30,620 nucleotides of DNA from JBBAFM01 sp041655415 (GCA_964429195.1 CAYSBC010000021.1:1-30620), one strand, 5' to 3'; shown: positions 14,946-25,109, numbered from the stretch's first letter. Program-made: numbers and translations. Notes: generated by a model not told the origin, from the sequence alone.

Positions 14946-17900
14946 TTAGCCCAAAAACAAGGAGAGCTGATCAGATTCTGACAAATTCCTTAAGACCCCT
15001 TGGCTTCTCAAAGCTTCAAAAGCGGTTTTATTGAGCTTAGCTCTTTCTTTGATGTCTTCTGCAGAGGTAAAAGGTCTTTTGTTTCTTTCTTTCACAAGTG
15101 CCTCGGCAGCATTTTCTCCTACTCCCTGAAGGGATGAAAAAGGTGGCAATATTTTATTTTCTAATACAATAAATTTTTTAGCCTGAGAATCTTCGATATT
15201 AACTGGTAAAAATTCAAAGCCCCTAGCATACATTTCATAGGCTACTTCTAATACAATCAATTCATCTTTCTCTTTTTGCGTTCCATTATTTCCCTTAATT
15301 TCAATTTGATCAATGCGCTTTAAAACTTCTTTCTTGCCGCCAAAAATAACCTCCGCATTAAAATCTGCTACCTTTGTTGAGAAGAACACCGCATAAAAGT
15401 GTATAGGATAATAGACTTTAAAGTAGGCAATACGGTAGGACATCATGACATAAGCAACAGCATGAGCCTTCGGAAACATGTACTTAATCCGCTGACATGA
15501 TTCGATATACCAAGAAGGCACATCATTTTCTTTCATCAATTCTATTTCCTCCGGGGACAGGCCTTTGCCCTTACGTACATTCTCCATCATTTTAAAGGCA
15601 GCCTTATTAGGAACCCCTTTGTAGATTAAATAATTCATGATGTCATCTCTTGTAGCGATAACATCTTTGATAGTAGCCAGACCATCCCTAATCAATTCCT
15701 GGGCATTGTTGATCCAAACATCGGTTCCATGAGAAAGTCCGCTTATCCTAATGAGGTCTGAAAAGCTTGTTGGTTTGGTGTCTTGGAGCATCTGACGCAC
15801 AAATTTTGTTCCAAATTCAGGTACGCCAAAGCTTCCCAGTTCGTAACGGTAGTCACTATCCTTGATATCCAGTGATTTTGTAGATAAAAATATTGCATCT
15901 ACCTTTTCATCTTTCAAGGGTATATCGAAAGGTGAAACTCCTGTCATGTCTTCCAGCGCACGAATAATTGTCGGCACATCATGACCTAAAATATCCAATT
16001 TTAAAAGTCTGCCACTGATGGAATGATAATCAAAATGTGTTGTTCTTACACCGGATTTTTCATCGTTAGCCGGGTATTGTATCGGACAAAAATCATAAAT
16101 ATCTTTATCTTTTGGGACAATCATAACACCTCCGGGATGCTGCCCTGTTGTCCTTCTGACGCCAGTACAACAAGAGGAAATACGGTCTATTTCCCACTTG
16201 CTGACTTTATCCTCTTTTTCTTCATAATATTTCATGACAAAGCCATAAGCTGTTTTAGCCGCTACTGTACCTATGGTACCTGCCCGAAAAACCTTATCCT
16301 CTCCGAACAATTCGTCGCAATATTTGTGAGCGTGAGGCTGGTATTCACCTGCAAAGTTTAAATCAATATCCGGTTCCTTATCACCTTCAAAGCCCAGAAA
16401 AACTTCAAAAGGAATATTAAAACCATCTTTATTGTACTTTTTACCACAAATTGGACAGTCCTTTTCAGGCATATCCACACCGCATCCATAGGATTCGTCC
16501 AGAATAAATTCCGAGTTTTTACAATTTGGACAGATGTAATGCGGGGGCAAAGGATTAACCTCTGTTATGGAGCTCATGGTAGCCGCAAATGAAGACCCTA
16601 CCGAACCTCTTGAACCTACTAAGTAACCATCTTTTAAGGATTTTTCAACTAATTTCTGAGCGATAACATACATGACGGCATAGCCGTTGGAGATAATAGA
16701 ATTAAGCTCTCTTTCCAACCTCTTTTCAACGATATCAGGCAGGTTATCTCCATAAATCATTTTTGCCTTCTCCCAGCACATTTCTCTTAGCTTCTCGTCA
16801 GACCCTTCTATGGAGGGAGGAAATGTTCCTGAAGGTATTGGCAATATTTCTTCTATTTGATCGTTGATGAAATGCGGGTTATCGATCACTATCCTTTGGG
16901 CCGTTTCCCTGTCCAGATAGTCAAACTCCTTTAGCATTTCTTCCGTAGTTTTCAGATAAAGACTGGATTTGTTTTCTATATCCTTATAGCCTTGTCCTGC
17001 CATGAGAATCGTCCTATAAAGGTAATCCTCTTGGTTGAGATAATGAGCATCCGATGTGGCCACAACAGGTTTCCCCATCTTCTCCCCTAAATTTATTATC
17101 TTTTTATTATTATTTATTAATTCTTTATCATCCTTTACCCTACCTTGCTCAATAAGAAAATGATTGTTTTCTAAGGGTTGTACCTCTAAATAATCATAGT
17201 AGCTGATGATGTTTTTCATTCTGTCTTCGGATTCATTGAGCAGTATACTTTGATAGACTTCCCCTGCTTCACAGGCCGAGCCTACAATCAAACCTTCTCG
17301 GTAGGCATTTAACAAAGATCTCGGTATCCTCGGTTTTTTATAAAAATAGTTGATATGGGATTCCGATATAATTCGATATAAATTTTTTAGGCCCCTATAA
17401 TTTTTCACTAAGAGGATGATATGGAAAGAACGCAATTTTTCAAGCTTCATCTTCTTTTTCTTGGATAAATCCGCTAGGAAAAATATCTCTTCACTTTTCA
17501 TCTTTTCAAAGAGCTTTATCAGTATTTGCGCAGCCGTTTTGGCATCATCCAGTGCCCTGTGATGATTTCCCATAGCAATATTCAATTCCTTGGCTACGAT
17601 GTCTAATTTATGCCTTTTTAATTTTGGAATCAAGAGCTTTGTCAACAAAATGGTATCCAGTGATAAATTGTCTAAGCTTTTATGATCTTTTGCGCAGGCT
17701 TCTTTTAAGAAAGCCATATCAAAGGCCGCATTATGGGCCACCAGAGTTGCTTGTCCAATAAAATCTAAAAAATCATCCAGGATTTCATGGATCCTTGGCT
17801 GATCCTTCACCATATCATTATCAATTCCTGTTAATTGTGTTATTTCTAAAGTTATATTTCTTTCAGGATTAACCAGAGTGCTGAAGCTATCCACTATTTC

Positions 17901-19202
17901 CATATTTCTGACTTTTACGGCTCCGATTTCAATGATTGTATCATTTTTATAAGATAAGCCTGTGGTCTCCAAGTCAAAAATGACATATTCATCATCGATA
18001 TGGTTGTCTATCTCTCCCACACTGCTTTGGGTGATATCATCGACAAGATAGCCCTCCACCCCATAAATAACCTTCATTCCATGCTTTTGCGCCGCTTCCA
18101 TAGCCTCTGGAAAGCCTTGTGCAACGCCGTGATCTGTTATAGCGATGGCCTTATGCCCCCACTCAGCTGCCTTTTGTACAATATCACTTGGGCTGATAAG
18201 TCCATCCATTGCGCTCATCTTGGAATGGATATGAAGCTCGATTCTCTTGCTTTCGCTCTGATCCTTTCTTCCTTCTTTTATTATTTTTTCAATATCTTTA
18301 ATCGTTAGGGCTATGCCTTCTTCAAAGGTATCATAGGCCACTGTTCCTTTAACTTTTATGTAATCGCCTTCGCGTAAATTTTCATTTATTTTTTGATACT
18401 TTTCTTCTGTTAAAAAGGCCTTGCATATAATGGCATCCGTCAGATCCGAGACGATGAGGGTCACTAGCTTTTTATTGTTTTTAATATCCCTGTCACTTTT
18501 TTTATAAAGAATGCCCTCAATAGCAATGGAGCCAGCTGAAGAGTCGATGGATTTAATCGGTAATGCTTCTTCTTTTATCTGCTTACCAAGAATAATACCT
18601 TCTTTCACTGCCTTTATTTTACTTTGCTCTTTGGACTGGGTTGGAATGCTGTTTTCGATCTTTCCTATTTCCGCAAGCTCCTGTTTTTTTCCTTCCAGGT
18701 ACTTCTGATAAGTGTCCTCACAGTTTTTAAATTGGATATCGACTTTTAATTGAAATTTTTCTTGGAAGATACGCACCATTTCTTCACGGACCAGTGTATT
18801 GAGAGTCTCTGTGGCTAGTTCTCCCACAGAATAGAAAAGAATCTCATTATTTTCATTGATGCGATAATCCTCTTGCTTGATAGCCTTTAATAAGTGCTGC
18901 TTATCTTTTGACACACCCTCAAACAAGTATTCTATAAAATATTTTGGAATGTCCTGTTTGCTGATAATCAGGTCTTTGTACTTGAAAATCAAGAAAACCT
19001 TATTGAGGAAAGCAAACTTGCCAAGAATTTGATTTTGAATGGTCGCCACGTTTTCATAAGGAATAATAAAATTCAAATGGATGATGACATCCAGAGTTTT
19101 TTCAGATTTATTATAAATAACCTCATCTATATGAAACCGGCATTGATCTTGGTATTCCTTTAAAAAACGCCATGAAATATTTTCGTTGAATAACTTCTCC
19201 AT
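14946..19202 (-). CDS. polC: DNA polymerase III alpha subunit, PolC type
   Basis: The Gram-positive replicative DNA polymerase with built-in proofreading. 1418 residues, normal. Order: N-terminal domain (~1-220), OB-fold (~225-305), first part of the PHP domain (from ~320, ELHIHSKMSAMDG), inserted DEDDh exonuclease (~405-570; D410 and E412 in IFDLETTG, HHRALDD later), rest of PHP, then the polymerase with a CPNC...CPIC zinc module, catalytic KEPDIDLNF and a C-terminal helix-hairpin region. GGGGGGA precedes the ATG. Follows ispG by 31 bases, in the common clostridial rseP-ispG-polC order. Confidence 0.98.
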   Translation of the reverse strand: MEKLFNENISWRFLKEYQDQCRFHIDEVIYNKSEKTLDVIIHLNFIIPYENVATIQNQILGKFAFLNKVFLIFKYKDLIISKQDIPKYFIEYLFEGVSKDKQHLLKAIKQEDYRINENNEILFYSVGELATETLNTLVREEMVRIFQEKFQLKVDIQFKNCEDTYQKYLEGKKQELAEIGKIENSIPTQSKEQSKIKAVKEGIILGKQIKEEALPIKSIDSSAGSIAIEGILYKKSDRDIKNNKKLVTLIVSDLTDAIICKAFLTEEKYQKINENLREGDYIKVKGTVAYDTFEEGIALTIKDIEKIIKEGRKDQSESKRIELHIHSKMSAMDGLISPSDIVQKAAEWGHKAIAITDHGVAQGFPEAMEAAQKHGMKVIYGVEGYLVDDITQSSVGEIDNHIDDEYVIFDLETTGLSYKNDTIIEIGAVKVRNMEIVDSFSTLVNPERNITLEITQLTGIDNDMVKDQPRIHEILDDFLDFIGQATLVAHNAAFDMAFLKEACAKDHKSLDNLSLDTILLTKLLIPKLKRHKLDIVAKELNIAMGNHHRALDDAKTAAQILIKLFEKMKSEEIFFLADLSKKKKMKLEKLRSFHIILLVKNYRGLKNLYRIISESHINYFYKKPRIPRSLLNAYREGLIVGSACEAGEVYQSILLNESEDRMKNIISYYDYLEVQPLENNHFLIEQGRVKDDKELINNNKKIINLGEKMGKPVVATSDAHYLNQEDYLYRTILMAGQGYKDIENKSSLYLKTTEEMLKEFDYLDRETAQRIVIDNPHFINDQIEEILPIPSGTFPPSIEGSDEKLREMCWEKAKMIYGDNLPDIVEKRLERELNSIISNGYAVMYVIAQKLVEKSLKDGYLVGSRGSVGSSFAATMSSITEVNPLPPHYICPNCKNSEFILDESYGCGVDMPEKDCPICGKKYNKDGFNIPFEVFLGFEGDKEPDIDLNFAGEYQPHAHKYCDELFGEDKVFRAGTIGTVAAKTAYGFVMKYYEEKEDKVSKWEIDRISSCCTGVRRTTGQHPGGVMIVPKDKDIYDFCPIQYPANDEKSGVRTTHFDYHSISGRLLKLDILGHDVPTIIRALEDMTGVSPFDIPLKDEKVDAIFLSTKSLDIKDSDYRYELGSFGVPEFGTKFVRQMLQDTKPTSFSDLIRISGLSHGTDVWINNAQELIRDGLATIKDVIATRDDIMNYLIYKGVPNKAAFKMMENVRKGKGLSPEEIELMKENDVPSWYIESCQRIKYMFPKAHAVAYVMMSYRIAYFKVYYPIHFYAVFFSTKVADFNAEVIFGGKKEVLKRIDQIEIKGNNGTQKEKDELIVLEVAYEMYARGFEFLPVNIEDSQAKKFIVLENKILPPFSSLQGVGENAAEALVKERNKRPFTSAEDIKERAKLNKTAFEALRSQGVLRNLSESDQLSLFLG

Positions 19203-19233
19203 AGTGTCCCCCCTTACTTTTGTCTCCTATACT

Positions 19234-20295
19234 TTAATCACGGCTGCTAATTTTCATGACTTCTTCCACAATGCGTTGCCCCACATTTTCTTCATGGAGG
19301 GATTCTATTATTTCTCCTTTTTTAAAAAGCAGTATTTTGTTTTTTCCGCATGCAATGCCTATATCTGCTTCTCTTGCTTCTCCCGGTCCATTGACTTCAC
19401 AACCCATAATAGCTACTGTGATAGGTTCTTTGATATCTAAGCCTTTGAGTCGGTTTTCAATGGATAAAGCTAATTTTTCCAAATGCCCGTGGGTTCGTCC
19501 GCAGGTTGGGCAGGAAATAATATTGATACCCTCTTTTCTTATTTCAGCAGCCTTTAAAATTTCAAGGGCTGTCCTTATTTCCTCAAGCGGATTTCCTGTC
19601 AGCGAAACCCTAAGGGTATCCCCTATTCCCTCAAGCAACAAGGCACCAATACCTACAGCTGACTTTATTTTTCCGCTGTCGATTGTGCCTGATTCCGTTA
19701 TTCCAATATGTAATGGATAATCCATTTTTTCTGCTATGATCTTATGGGCATCGTAATTCATTTTGACACTGGATGATTTAAGTGAAATAACTAAATTGGT
19801 ATAACCCATGCCTTCGATAAGATTAATTTCCCGAAGAGCACTTTCTACCAACGCTTCTGCACAAACACCCTTGTATTTTCGTAGGAGGTCTTTAGGTAAT
19901 GACCCGGAGTTCACACCTATCCTGATTGGAATCTGATATTCCTTAGCCTTATCAACAACCGCCTTAACTCGGTCATAGCCCCCGATATTTCCCGGATTAA
20001 TGCGTATTTTATCCGCTCCATTTTCGATGGAGGCTATAGCTAATCGATAATCAAAATGAATATCCGCTACCATGGGTATGTGTATTCTTTTCTTAATCTC
20101 TCGAAGAGCCTGGGCAGCTGTTTCATCCACAATAGCAAGGCGGATAATCTGACAACCCGCCTTCTCTAATTCTAAAATTTGCCCCACTGTAGCATCACTA
20201 TCACGCGTATCTGTATTTGTCATGGACTGTATGGATAGAGGTGCCCCTCCTCCTATCTTCAGCCCTCCGCAAATAATTTCTTTTGATTTTCTCAT
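19234..20295 (-). CDS. ispG: 4-hydroxy-3-methylbut-2-enyl diphosphate synthase
   Basis: Converts MEcPP to HMBPP in the non-mevalonate pathway, using a [4Fe-4S] cluster. Iron ligands are visible at Cys262 and Cys265 (SCPTCGRT), Cys299 (MGCEVNGPGEA) and Glu306. The N-terminal TIM-barrel part has the usual SIQSMTNTDT and ADIHFDYRLA motifs. 353 residues, the usual bacterial short form. GGGAGAAG precedes the ATG. It pairs functionally with dxr two genes upstream. Confidence 0.97.
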   Translation of the reverse strand: MRKSKEIICGGLKIGGGAPLSIQSMTNTDTRDSDATVGQILELEKAGCQIIRLAIVDETAAQALREIKKRIHIPMVADIHFDYRLAIASIENGADKIRINPGNIGGYDRVKAVVDKAKEYQIPIRIGVNSGSLPKDLLRKYKGVCAEALVESALREINLIEGMGYTNLVISLKSSSVKMNYDAHKIIAEKMDYPLHIGITESGTIDSGKIKSAVGIGALLLEGIGDTLRVSLTGNPLEEIRTALEILKAAEIRKEGINIISCPTCGRTHGHLEKLALSIENRLKGLDIKEPITVAIMGCEVNGPGEAREADIGIACGKNKILLFKKGEIIESLHEENVGQRIVEEVMKISSRD

Positions 20296-20315
20296 CTATA
20301 CTTCTCCCTAAAATT

Positions 20316-21323
20316 CTACTGAAAAAGGCGGCCAATATCCTTGTAGGTCACCAGAATCATAACACCAATGAGGATTGCAAAGCCGATAAAGTGAATAATA
20401 CCCTCCATGTCAGGATTGATCTTCTTTCCTGTAATACCTTGGATAATAGTGAGGATGAGCCGACCACCATCAAGAGCAGGAAAAGGAATCATATTGATAA
20501 CAGCTAAATTCAAACTGATCATAGCCGTAAAGTTGACAAGATAAATAAAACCAAGTTTTGCCACATCTCCTACAGCGGATATTATTCCCACAGGTCCCAT
20601 CACATCATTTGTAGAAGCCTGACCTCTAAGGATGCTACCAAGGAATTGAAGCATCATACCCATGAGTTCAAAGGTCGCGCCTACACCCTCCTTAACGGAC
20701 TTTAGTAAGGAACGCTCTCTCGAAGGTATAATGCCAACGACTTGCCTGCCTTGTTCAGAGATACTTTCCACCTCAATGTTGAAAACCTCTCCATCTCTAT
20801 CGATTTTAAAGGTTAATGGTCTTCCATCGCTTTCGCTTACGTTTTCTAAAACAGCATCCCAGCTTGTTATTTCCACGCTATTGATTTCAAGAACCCTGTC
20901 ACCGGCCATGATCCCCGCCTGCTCCGCAGGATTTCCAGGTACAATTTCACCTATGACATTCTCATTCGAGGGGAATCCCGTATAAGCAAAAAGAAATATG
21001 ACAAGAATAATTGCAAAGATGAAGTTCATGGCAGAGCCTGCTATGAGGACCAGCACCTTTTGAAATGTTGATTTCTTTTCAAAACTCCTTGCATCATCGG
21101 AGTCTTCATCCTCCCCTTCCATTTTTACAAATCCACCCATGGGAAATGCTCTGAGAGAATACTCTGTTTCACCTTTTTGCTTTTTAAAAATGACAGGTCC
21201 CATACCTATGGCAAATTTATTGACCCTAATACCCACAGCTTTAGCCGCCATAAAGTGACCGGCTTCGTGTACAAAAATTAATATTCCAAATATAAAGATC
21301 GCAGCTATGATCGTTAAACCCAT
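20316..21323 (-). CDS. rseP: Site-2 intramembrane zinc metalloprotease RseP/RasP
   Basis: Cuts membrane-embedded anti-sigma factors and signal-peptide remnants. 335 residues. First membrane helix carries the HEAGH motif (residues 19-23). A PDZ domain lies at ~118-195 (VPGNPAEQAGIMAGDRV). The third zinc ligand is in FPALDGGR (D285). Further helices at ~90-115, ~255-280 and the C-terminal end (~310-328). The start overlaps the dxr stop by 10 bases with only a weak ribosome site, so translation is probably coupled to dxr. Confidence 0.95.
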   Translation of the reverse strand: MGLTIIAAIFIFGILIFVHEAGHFMAAKAVGIRVNKFAIGMGPVIFKKQKGETEYSLRAFPMGGFVKMEGEDEDSDDARSFEKKSTFQKVLVLIAGSAMNFIFAIILVIFLFAYTGFPSNENVIGEIVPGNPAEQAGIMAGDRVLEINSVEITSWDAVLENVSESDGRPLTFKIDRDGEVFNIEVESISEQGRQVVGIIPSRERSLLKSVKEGVGATFELMGMMLQFLGSILRGQASTNDVMGPVGIISAVGDVAKLGFIYLVNFTAMISLNLAVINMIPFPALDGGRLILTIIQGITGKKINPDMEGIIHFIGFAILIGVMILVTYKDIGRLFQ

Positions 21324-22456
21324 TTTTCCAACACCTTTCTTCTTATATCTCTATCGAAATCAATTCTATCTTCTATGGATAAACCCTCCATGGAATGATG
21401 CGAATGCATCATATCCTTTATCGTGTTCTGTATATCTAAAAACTGTATTTGCCTTTTTAAAAACAAATCCACAAGAACTTCGTTTGCAGCGTTGAGGAGT
21501 ATACAATAACTTTCACCGGCCTTCAGTGCTTCATAAGCCAGCTTTAAATTTTCAAAAACACGCAAATCCGGTTCTTCAAAGGTTAAAGAGCCTATCTTAG
21601 CTAGATCCAATGGTTGTAAGTTGTTTTTTATCCTGTCCGGATAGGTAAATGCATATTGGATAGGTACCTTCATATCCGGCAAACCCATTTGTGCCATGAC
21701 AGAATGATCTTCAAATTCCACCAGGGAGTGTACAATACTTTCAGGATGAACAACCACATGAATCTGATCCACTGCTACATGAAAGAGGTGATAGGCTTCT
21801 ATAACCTCCAATCCTTTATTCATCAGTGAAGCAGAATCGATTGTAACCTTATGACCCATGTTCCAGTTAGGATGTTTGAGGGCGTCTTCCAAACTTACTT
21901 TTTCCAAATCCAAAAGAGAATAACCTCTGAAAGGGCCACCAGAGGCTGTCAATATTATCCTTTTTATCGGGTTATGGTAGTTTCCCTGTAAGCATTGAAA
22001 TATTGCGCTATGTTCACTGTCAACCGGCAATATCTTTACATTATATTGCTGGCCGGCTGTCATTATGACGGATCCTCCGACGACGAGTGTTTCCTTGTTA
22101 GCCAAAGCAATATCTTTACCCGCCTTTATTGCAGCTTCAGTAGGCAGTAAGCCCATCATACCTACCAGCGCATTTAAAACAAGTTGGCACTCTGAAGACT
22201 TGGCTGCTTCAATAATGCCTTCCATACCATGTAATACCTCTAACCCTTTGAATTGCTCCTTTAAAAGAGAAGCATCCTCTTCGCCAGCAATAGCAACCAC
22301 TTTGGGGTGAAATTCCTTTATCTGCTTCTCCAGAAGTGTCCTATTTTTCCCTGCTGTAAGAAAAACAACCTCGAATTTATCTTTGTTATTTCGGATGACT
22401 TCGAGGGCTTGGGTTCCAATAGATCCGGTTGATCCCAATAATCCAATTTTTTTCAT
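21314..22456 (-). CDS. dxr: 1-deoxy-D-xylulose 5-phosphate reductoisomerase
   Basis: Makes MEP from DXP with NADPH, the committed step of the non-mevalonate pathway. 380 residues. The N-terminal Rossmann motif GSTGSIG is at residues 8-14; the metal and substrate region VDSEHSAIFQ, the ASGGPFRG loop and NWNMGHKVTIDSA follow in order. Typical ATG with AGGAGAAA upstream. Starts 9 bases after cdsA. Confidence 0.97.
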   Translation of the reverse strand: MKKIGLLGSTGSIGTQALEVIRNNKDKFEVVFLTAGKNRTLLEKQIKEFHPKVVAIAGEEDASLLKEQFKGLEVLHGMEGIIEAAKSSECQLVLNALVGMMGLLPTEAAIKAGKDIALANKETLVVGGSVIMTAGQQYNVKILPVDSEHSAIFQCLQGNYHNPIKRIILTASGGPFRGYSLLDLEKVSLEDALKHPNWNMGHKVTIDSASLMNKGLEVIEAYHLFHVAVDQIHVVVHPESIVHSLVEFEDHSVMAQMGLPDMKVPIQYAFTYPDRIKNNLQPLDLAKIGSLTFEEPDLRVFENLKLAYEALKAGESYCILLNAANEVLVDLFLKRQIQFLDIQNTIKDMMHSHHSMEGLSIEDRIDFDRDIRRKVLEKWV

Positions 22457-22465
22457 GGTTTTCTC

Positions 22466-23015
22466 CTATGCAATAAACAGTATGACATAGTAATAAACAA
22501 GAGGGCCGGTAACCAAAATACTGTCAAAACGGTCCATAACACCACCATGCCCCGGAATAATATTTCCATAATCCTTTATATCTAATTTCCTTTTGAATGC
22601 TGAAGCTATCAGATCCCCAATTTGTCCCCCTACGCTTCCTATAAAGCCAAGGATAACAAAATGGATGAGCAAATCCGGTGCTACAAAATAGCCTACTAAA
22701 GTTGAAACAATAACACTGCCTAAAACACCACCTACAGCACCTTCTTTTGTTTTTTTAGGGCTTATTTCNNNNNNNNNNNNNNNNNNNNNNNNNNNNNNNN
22801 NNNNNNNNNNNNNNNNNNNNNNNNNNNNNNNNNNNNNNNNNNNNNNNNNNNNNNNNNNNNNNNNNNNNAATATCCATGCCTGAAAATGCGTTATAAAATT
22901 CTTTAACACCCAATAATCCAACGGCAAATCCGGCTATCTGTAAGGGTAACCCTCCACGATAGACGATGTATAAGAGTGGAATTAATACTATGGCAGATAT
23001 TATTCTAGTTTTCAT
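22466..23015 (-). CDS. cdsA: Phosphatidate cytidylyltransferase, interrupted by an assembly gap
   Basis: Makes CDP-diacylglycerol, the precursor of phospholipids, in the membrane. The visible N-terminal 49 residues (22869-23015) are hydrophobic and start with MKTRIISAIVLIPL; the visible C-terminal 100 residues (22466-22768) carry the CdsA signature SAFKRKLDIKD...GHGGVMDRFDS and a final membrane helix. The two parts are in different frames across 100 N. The family is usually 260-285 residues, so roughly 110-135 residues of the middle membrane region are missing. GGAGGAAA precedes the ATG. The gene overlaps the end of uppS by 11 bases. I take it as intact in the organism and broken only in the assembly. 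Confidence 0.9.
22769..22868. other. Run of 100 N, assembly gap
   Basis: Exactly 100 undetermined bases inside cdsA. A round 100 is the usual placeholder for a gap of unknown size. The frame change across it and the missing middle of CdsA both say the true gap is longer. Confidence 0.97.
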
Positions 23016-23748
23016 CAGTTTCCTCCGATTCTATAGCTCCATATCTCCTTTTTCTCTGTTGATAAGATTCTATAGCCTCTATTAAATCCTCTTTCCGAAA
23101 ATCCGGCCAAAATTTATCCGTAAAAAAAAGCTCACTGTAAGCAGATTGAATTAATAAAAAGTTGCTCAATCGCATCTCACCACTGGTTCGAATAATCAAA
23201 TCAGGGTCCGGTAAATCCTTTGTATATAAAAGACCAGAAATCAATTCATAGTCAATATTCTCTTTTTTAATATCTTTCTCCATGATTAAATCATACATAT
23301 TTTTTACCATTTGTACAAGCTCATCCCTTGCTCCGTAATTTAAAGCAATGTTGAATATCATACCTGTATTATTCTGTGTTTTTTCAAGGGCTTTATTGAC
23401 CTTGGCCAATACATTTCCGGGAATTTTGGAATAATCGCCAATAATCTTTAATTTTACATTGTTACGATGAATCTCATTAATTTCTTTTTCTATATAAACA
23501 GAAAGCAATGTAAAAAGAGTGTTCACTTCTTCATAAGGCCTTTTCCAATTTTCAGTTGAAAAGGCATAGACAGTTAAACACTTTACTCCCATATTGGAAG
23601 CAGTTCTTATAATTTCACGAAGAGCCTCAACTCCTGCTTTGTGCCCAACAGCTCTCGGTAACCCTCTTTTTTTTGCCCATCTTCCATTACCATCCATGAT
23701 GATGGCAATATGCGCTGGTAGCCTTAAGTCTTTCATATCGTCAACCAT
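23005..23748 (-). CDS. uppS: Undecaprenyl diphosphate synthase (isoprenyl transferase)
   Basis: Builds the C55 lipid carrier for cell wall synthesis by cis-condensation of IPP on FPP. The MDGNGRWAKKRG motif (Asp19 from the chosen start) binds diphosphate; the YAFSTENWKRP, NIALNYGARDE and DLIIRTSGE...FFTDKFWPDF motifs follow. Three in-frame ATGs exist (23760, 23748, 23736). I prefer 23748, which has GGGGA 5 bases upstream; the first lies right after a terminator U-run with no ribosome site. Gives 247 residues. It lies between frr and cdsA as in most bacteria. Confidence 0.93.
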   Translation of the reverse strand: MVDDMKDLRLPAHIAIIMDGNGRWAKKRGLPRAVGHKAGVEALREIIRTASNMGVKCLTVYAFSTENWKRPYEEVNTLFTLLSVYIEKEINEIHRNNVKLKIIGDYSKIPGNVLAKVNKALEKTQNNTGMIFNIALNYGARDELVQMVKNMYDLIMEKDIKKENIDYELISGLLYTKDLPDPDLIIRTSGEMRLSNFLLIQSAYSELFFTDKFWPDFRKEDLIEAIESYQQRKRRYGAIESEETDEN

Positions 23749-23766
23749 ATCTTTCCCCATCTTTCT

Positions 23767-23804
23767 AAAAAAAATGGGCTGACAAAATGTTGTGACAGCC
23801 CATT
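23767..23804 (-). terminator. Terminator-like hairpin between frr and uppS
   Basis: AATGGGCTG and CAGCCCATT form a 9-base-pair stem with an inner TGT/ACA pairing, followed on the minus strand by a run of eight U. It is only about 20 bases before uppS, leaving no room for a promoter, so uppS to polC must depend on read-through or on an internal start. Confidence 0.8.
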
Positions 23805-23824
23805 CTTATTGCACTTCTTTTATC

Positions 23825-24388
23825 TTAAACCTCTAATATATCTTTTTCCTTGTTGCTGATAATTTCATCTGTCTTTTTTATATAAGTGTCTATCGTCTTT
23901 TGCACATCGTCAAGCGCTGTTTTTAATTCATCTTCAGTTATATCCTTATCCTTCTCCAGCTTTTTCAAAACATCATTCGCCGTACGTCTCTCATTTCTCA
24001 AAGCCACCTTTGTTTCTTCACCAATTTTTCTTGCTACCTTGGTAAGATCTTTTCTTCTTTCCTCTGTTAATGGGGGAACGATTATTCTGATAATCTTACC
24101 ATCATTGGATGGGTTCATACCTAAGTCAGCCTGATTGATGGCTCTTTCAATATTGCCTAGAGTTGTCGGGTCAAAAGGTTGTACCTGAATCAATCTTGGT
24201 TCAGGTGAGGAAACATTGGCTAATTGCTTTAAAGAAGTTGGCGCACCATAATAATCCACAAAAACCTTATCTAATATTGCAGGGTTTGCTCTTCCCGCTC
24301 TAACCGTCTTTAAGTTTTCAATTAAAACGTTTATCGTCTTTTCCATTTTAGCATTTAGTTCATCCTGCACAGATGTAATTGTTCCCAT
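23825..24388 (-). CDS. frr: Ribosome recycling factor
   Basis: Splits the post-termination ribosome with EF-G. 187 residues, normal. The core segments RAGRANPAILDKV, the VQPFDP motif and the LTEERRKDLTK region are all present. AAGGAGG precedes the ATG at 24388. It starts 16 bases after pyrH, so the two are surely co-transcribed, and a terminator-like hairpin follows. Confidence 0.97.
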   Translation of the reverse strand: MGTITSVQDELNAKMEKTINVLIENLKTVRAGRANPAILDKVFVDYYGAPTSLKQLANVSSPEPRLIQVQPFDPTTLGNIERAINQADLGMNPSNDGKIIRIIVPPLTEERRKDLTKVARKIGEETKVALRNERRTANDVLKKLEKDKDITEDELKTALDDVQKTIDTYIKKTDEIISNKEKDILEV

Positions 24389-24404
24389 TTTTTATTCCTC
24401 CTTT

Positions 24405-25109
24405 TTATTTAACTAATGTTCCAATTTTTTCGCCGTTGACTGCTTTCATTAAATTACCCGGTTCATTAAGTCCGAAAACATGTATAGGGATTTTGTTTTC
24501 CATACATAAAGAAGCTGCTGTAAGATCCATAACACCTAAATCCAGGTTGATGATTTCTTTGTAAGATATCGTGTCCAGCTTCTTGGCCTTAGGATTTAAG
24601 TAAGGGTCACTATCATAGATTGCATCTACTTTTTTCGCCAGTAAAATGACTTCCGCATCTATCTCTGCTGCTCTAAGAGCTGCAGTCGTGTCTGTTGAGA
24701 AAAATGGATTGCCTGTTCCTGCACCAAAGATAACCACTATATCCTTATTGAGCTGATGAATTGCTTTCCTTCTTATGTAAGGCTCTGCTACCTCTTTCAT
24801 TTCAATGGCTGTTTGTACACGTGTTTGAACTCCCACACTCTCCAAAGCATCCTGCAAGGCCAATGAATTGATTACAGTGGCTAACATGCCCATGTAGTCT
24901 GCCGTTGCTCTGTCCATGGTTTTGCTGCTTCTTCCTCGCCAGAAATTGCCTCCACCAACCACTATAGCAACCTGCACCTTCTGCTCAGTGATTTCTTTAA
25001 CTTGTTTAGCAATAGAGGTGATAGTCTCTTCATCTAAACCAAATCCTTTGCTCCCGCCCAAAGCTTCTCCGCTAAGTTTTAATATAACTCTTTTATATTT
25101 TGGTGTCAC
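24405..25109 (-). CDS. pyrH: UMP kinase
   Basis: Phosphorylates UMP to UDP; a hexameric amino-acid-kinase-fold enzyme under GTP/UTP control. Motifs: LKLSGEAL at the N-terminus, VVGGGNFWRG, the TAIEM/RRKAIH region, GAGTGNPFFSTDTTAALRA for nucleotide binding and DLTAASLC near the end. The frame allows GTG at 25118, but GTG at 25109 has AGGGGGTG 6 bases upstream and gives the family N-terminus (234 residues). A terminator-like hairpin lies 25 bases before it. Confidence 0.95.
   Translation of the reverse strand: MTPKYKRVILKLSGEALGGSKGFGLDEETITSIAKQVKEITEQKVQVAIVVGGGNFWRGRSSKTMDRATADYMGMLATVINSLALQDALESVGVQTRVQTAIEMKEVAEPYIRRKAIHQLNKDIVVIFGAGTGNPFFSTDTTAALRAAEIDAEVILLAKKVDAIYDSDPYLNPKAKKLDTISYKEIINLDLGVMDLTAASLCMENKIPIHVFGLNEPGNLMKAVNGEKIGTLVK

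Noticed and set aside
22869..22927. Short peptide frame joined to the C-terminal part of cdsA across the N run
   Set aside because: The joined frame is an artefact of translating through N; the true N-terminal part lies in another frame from 23015.
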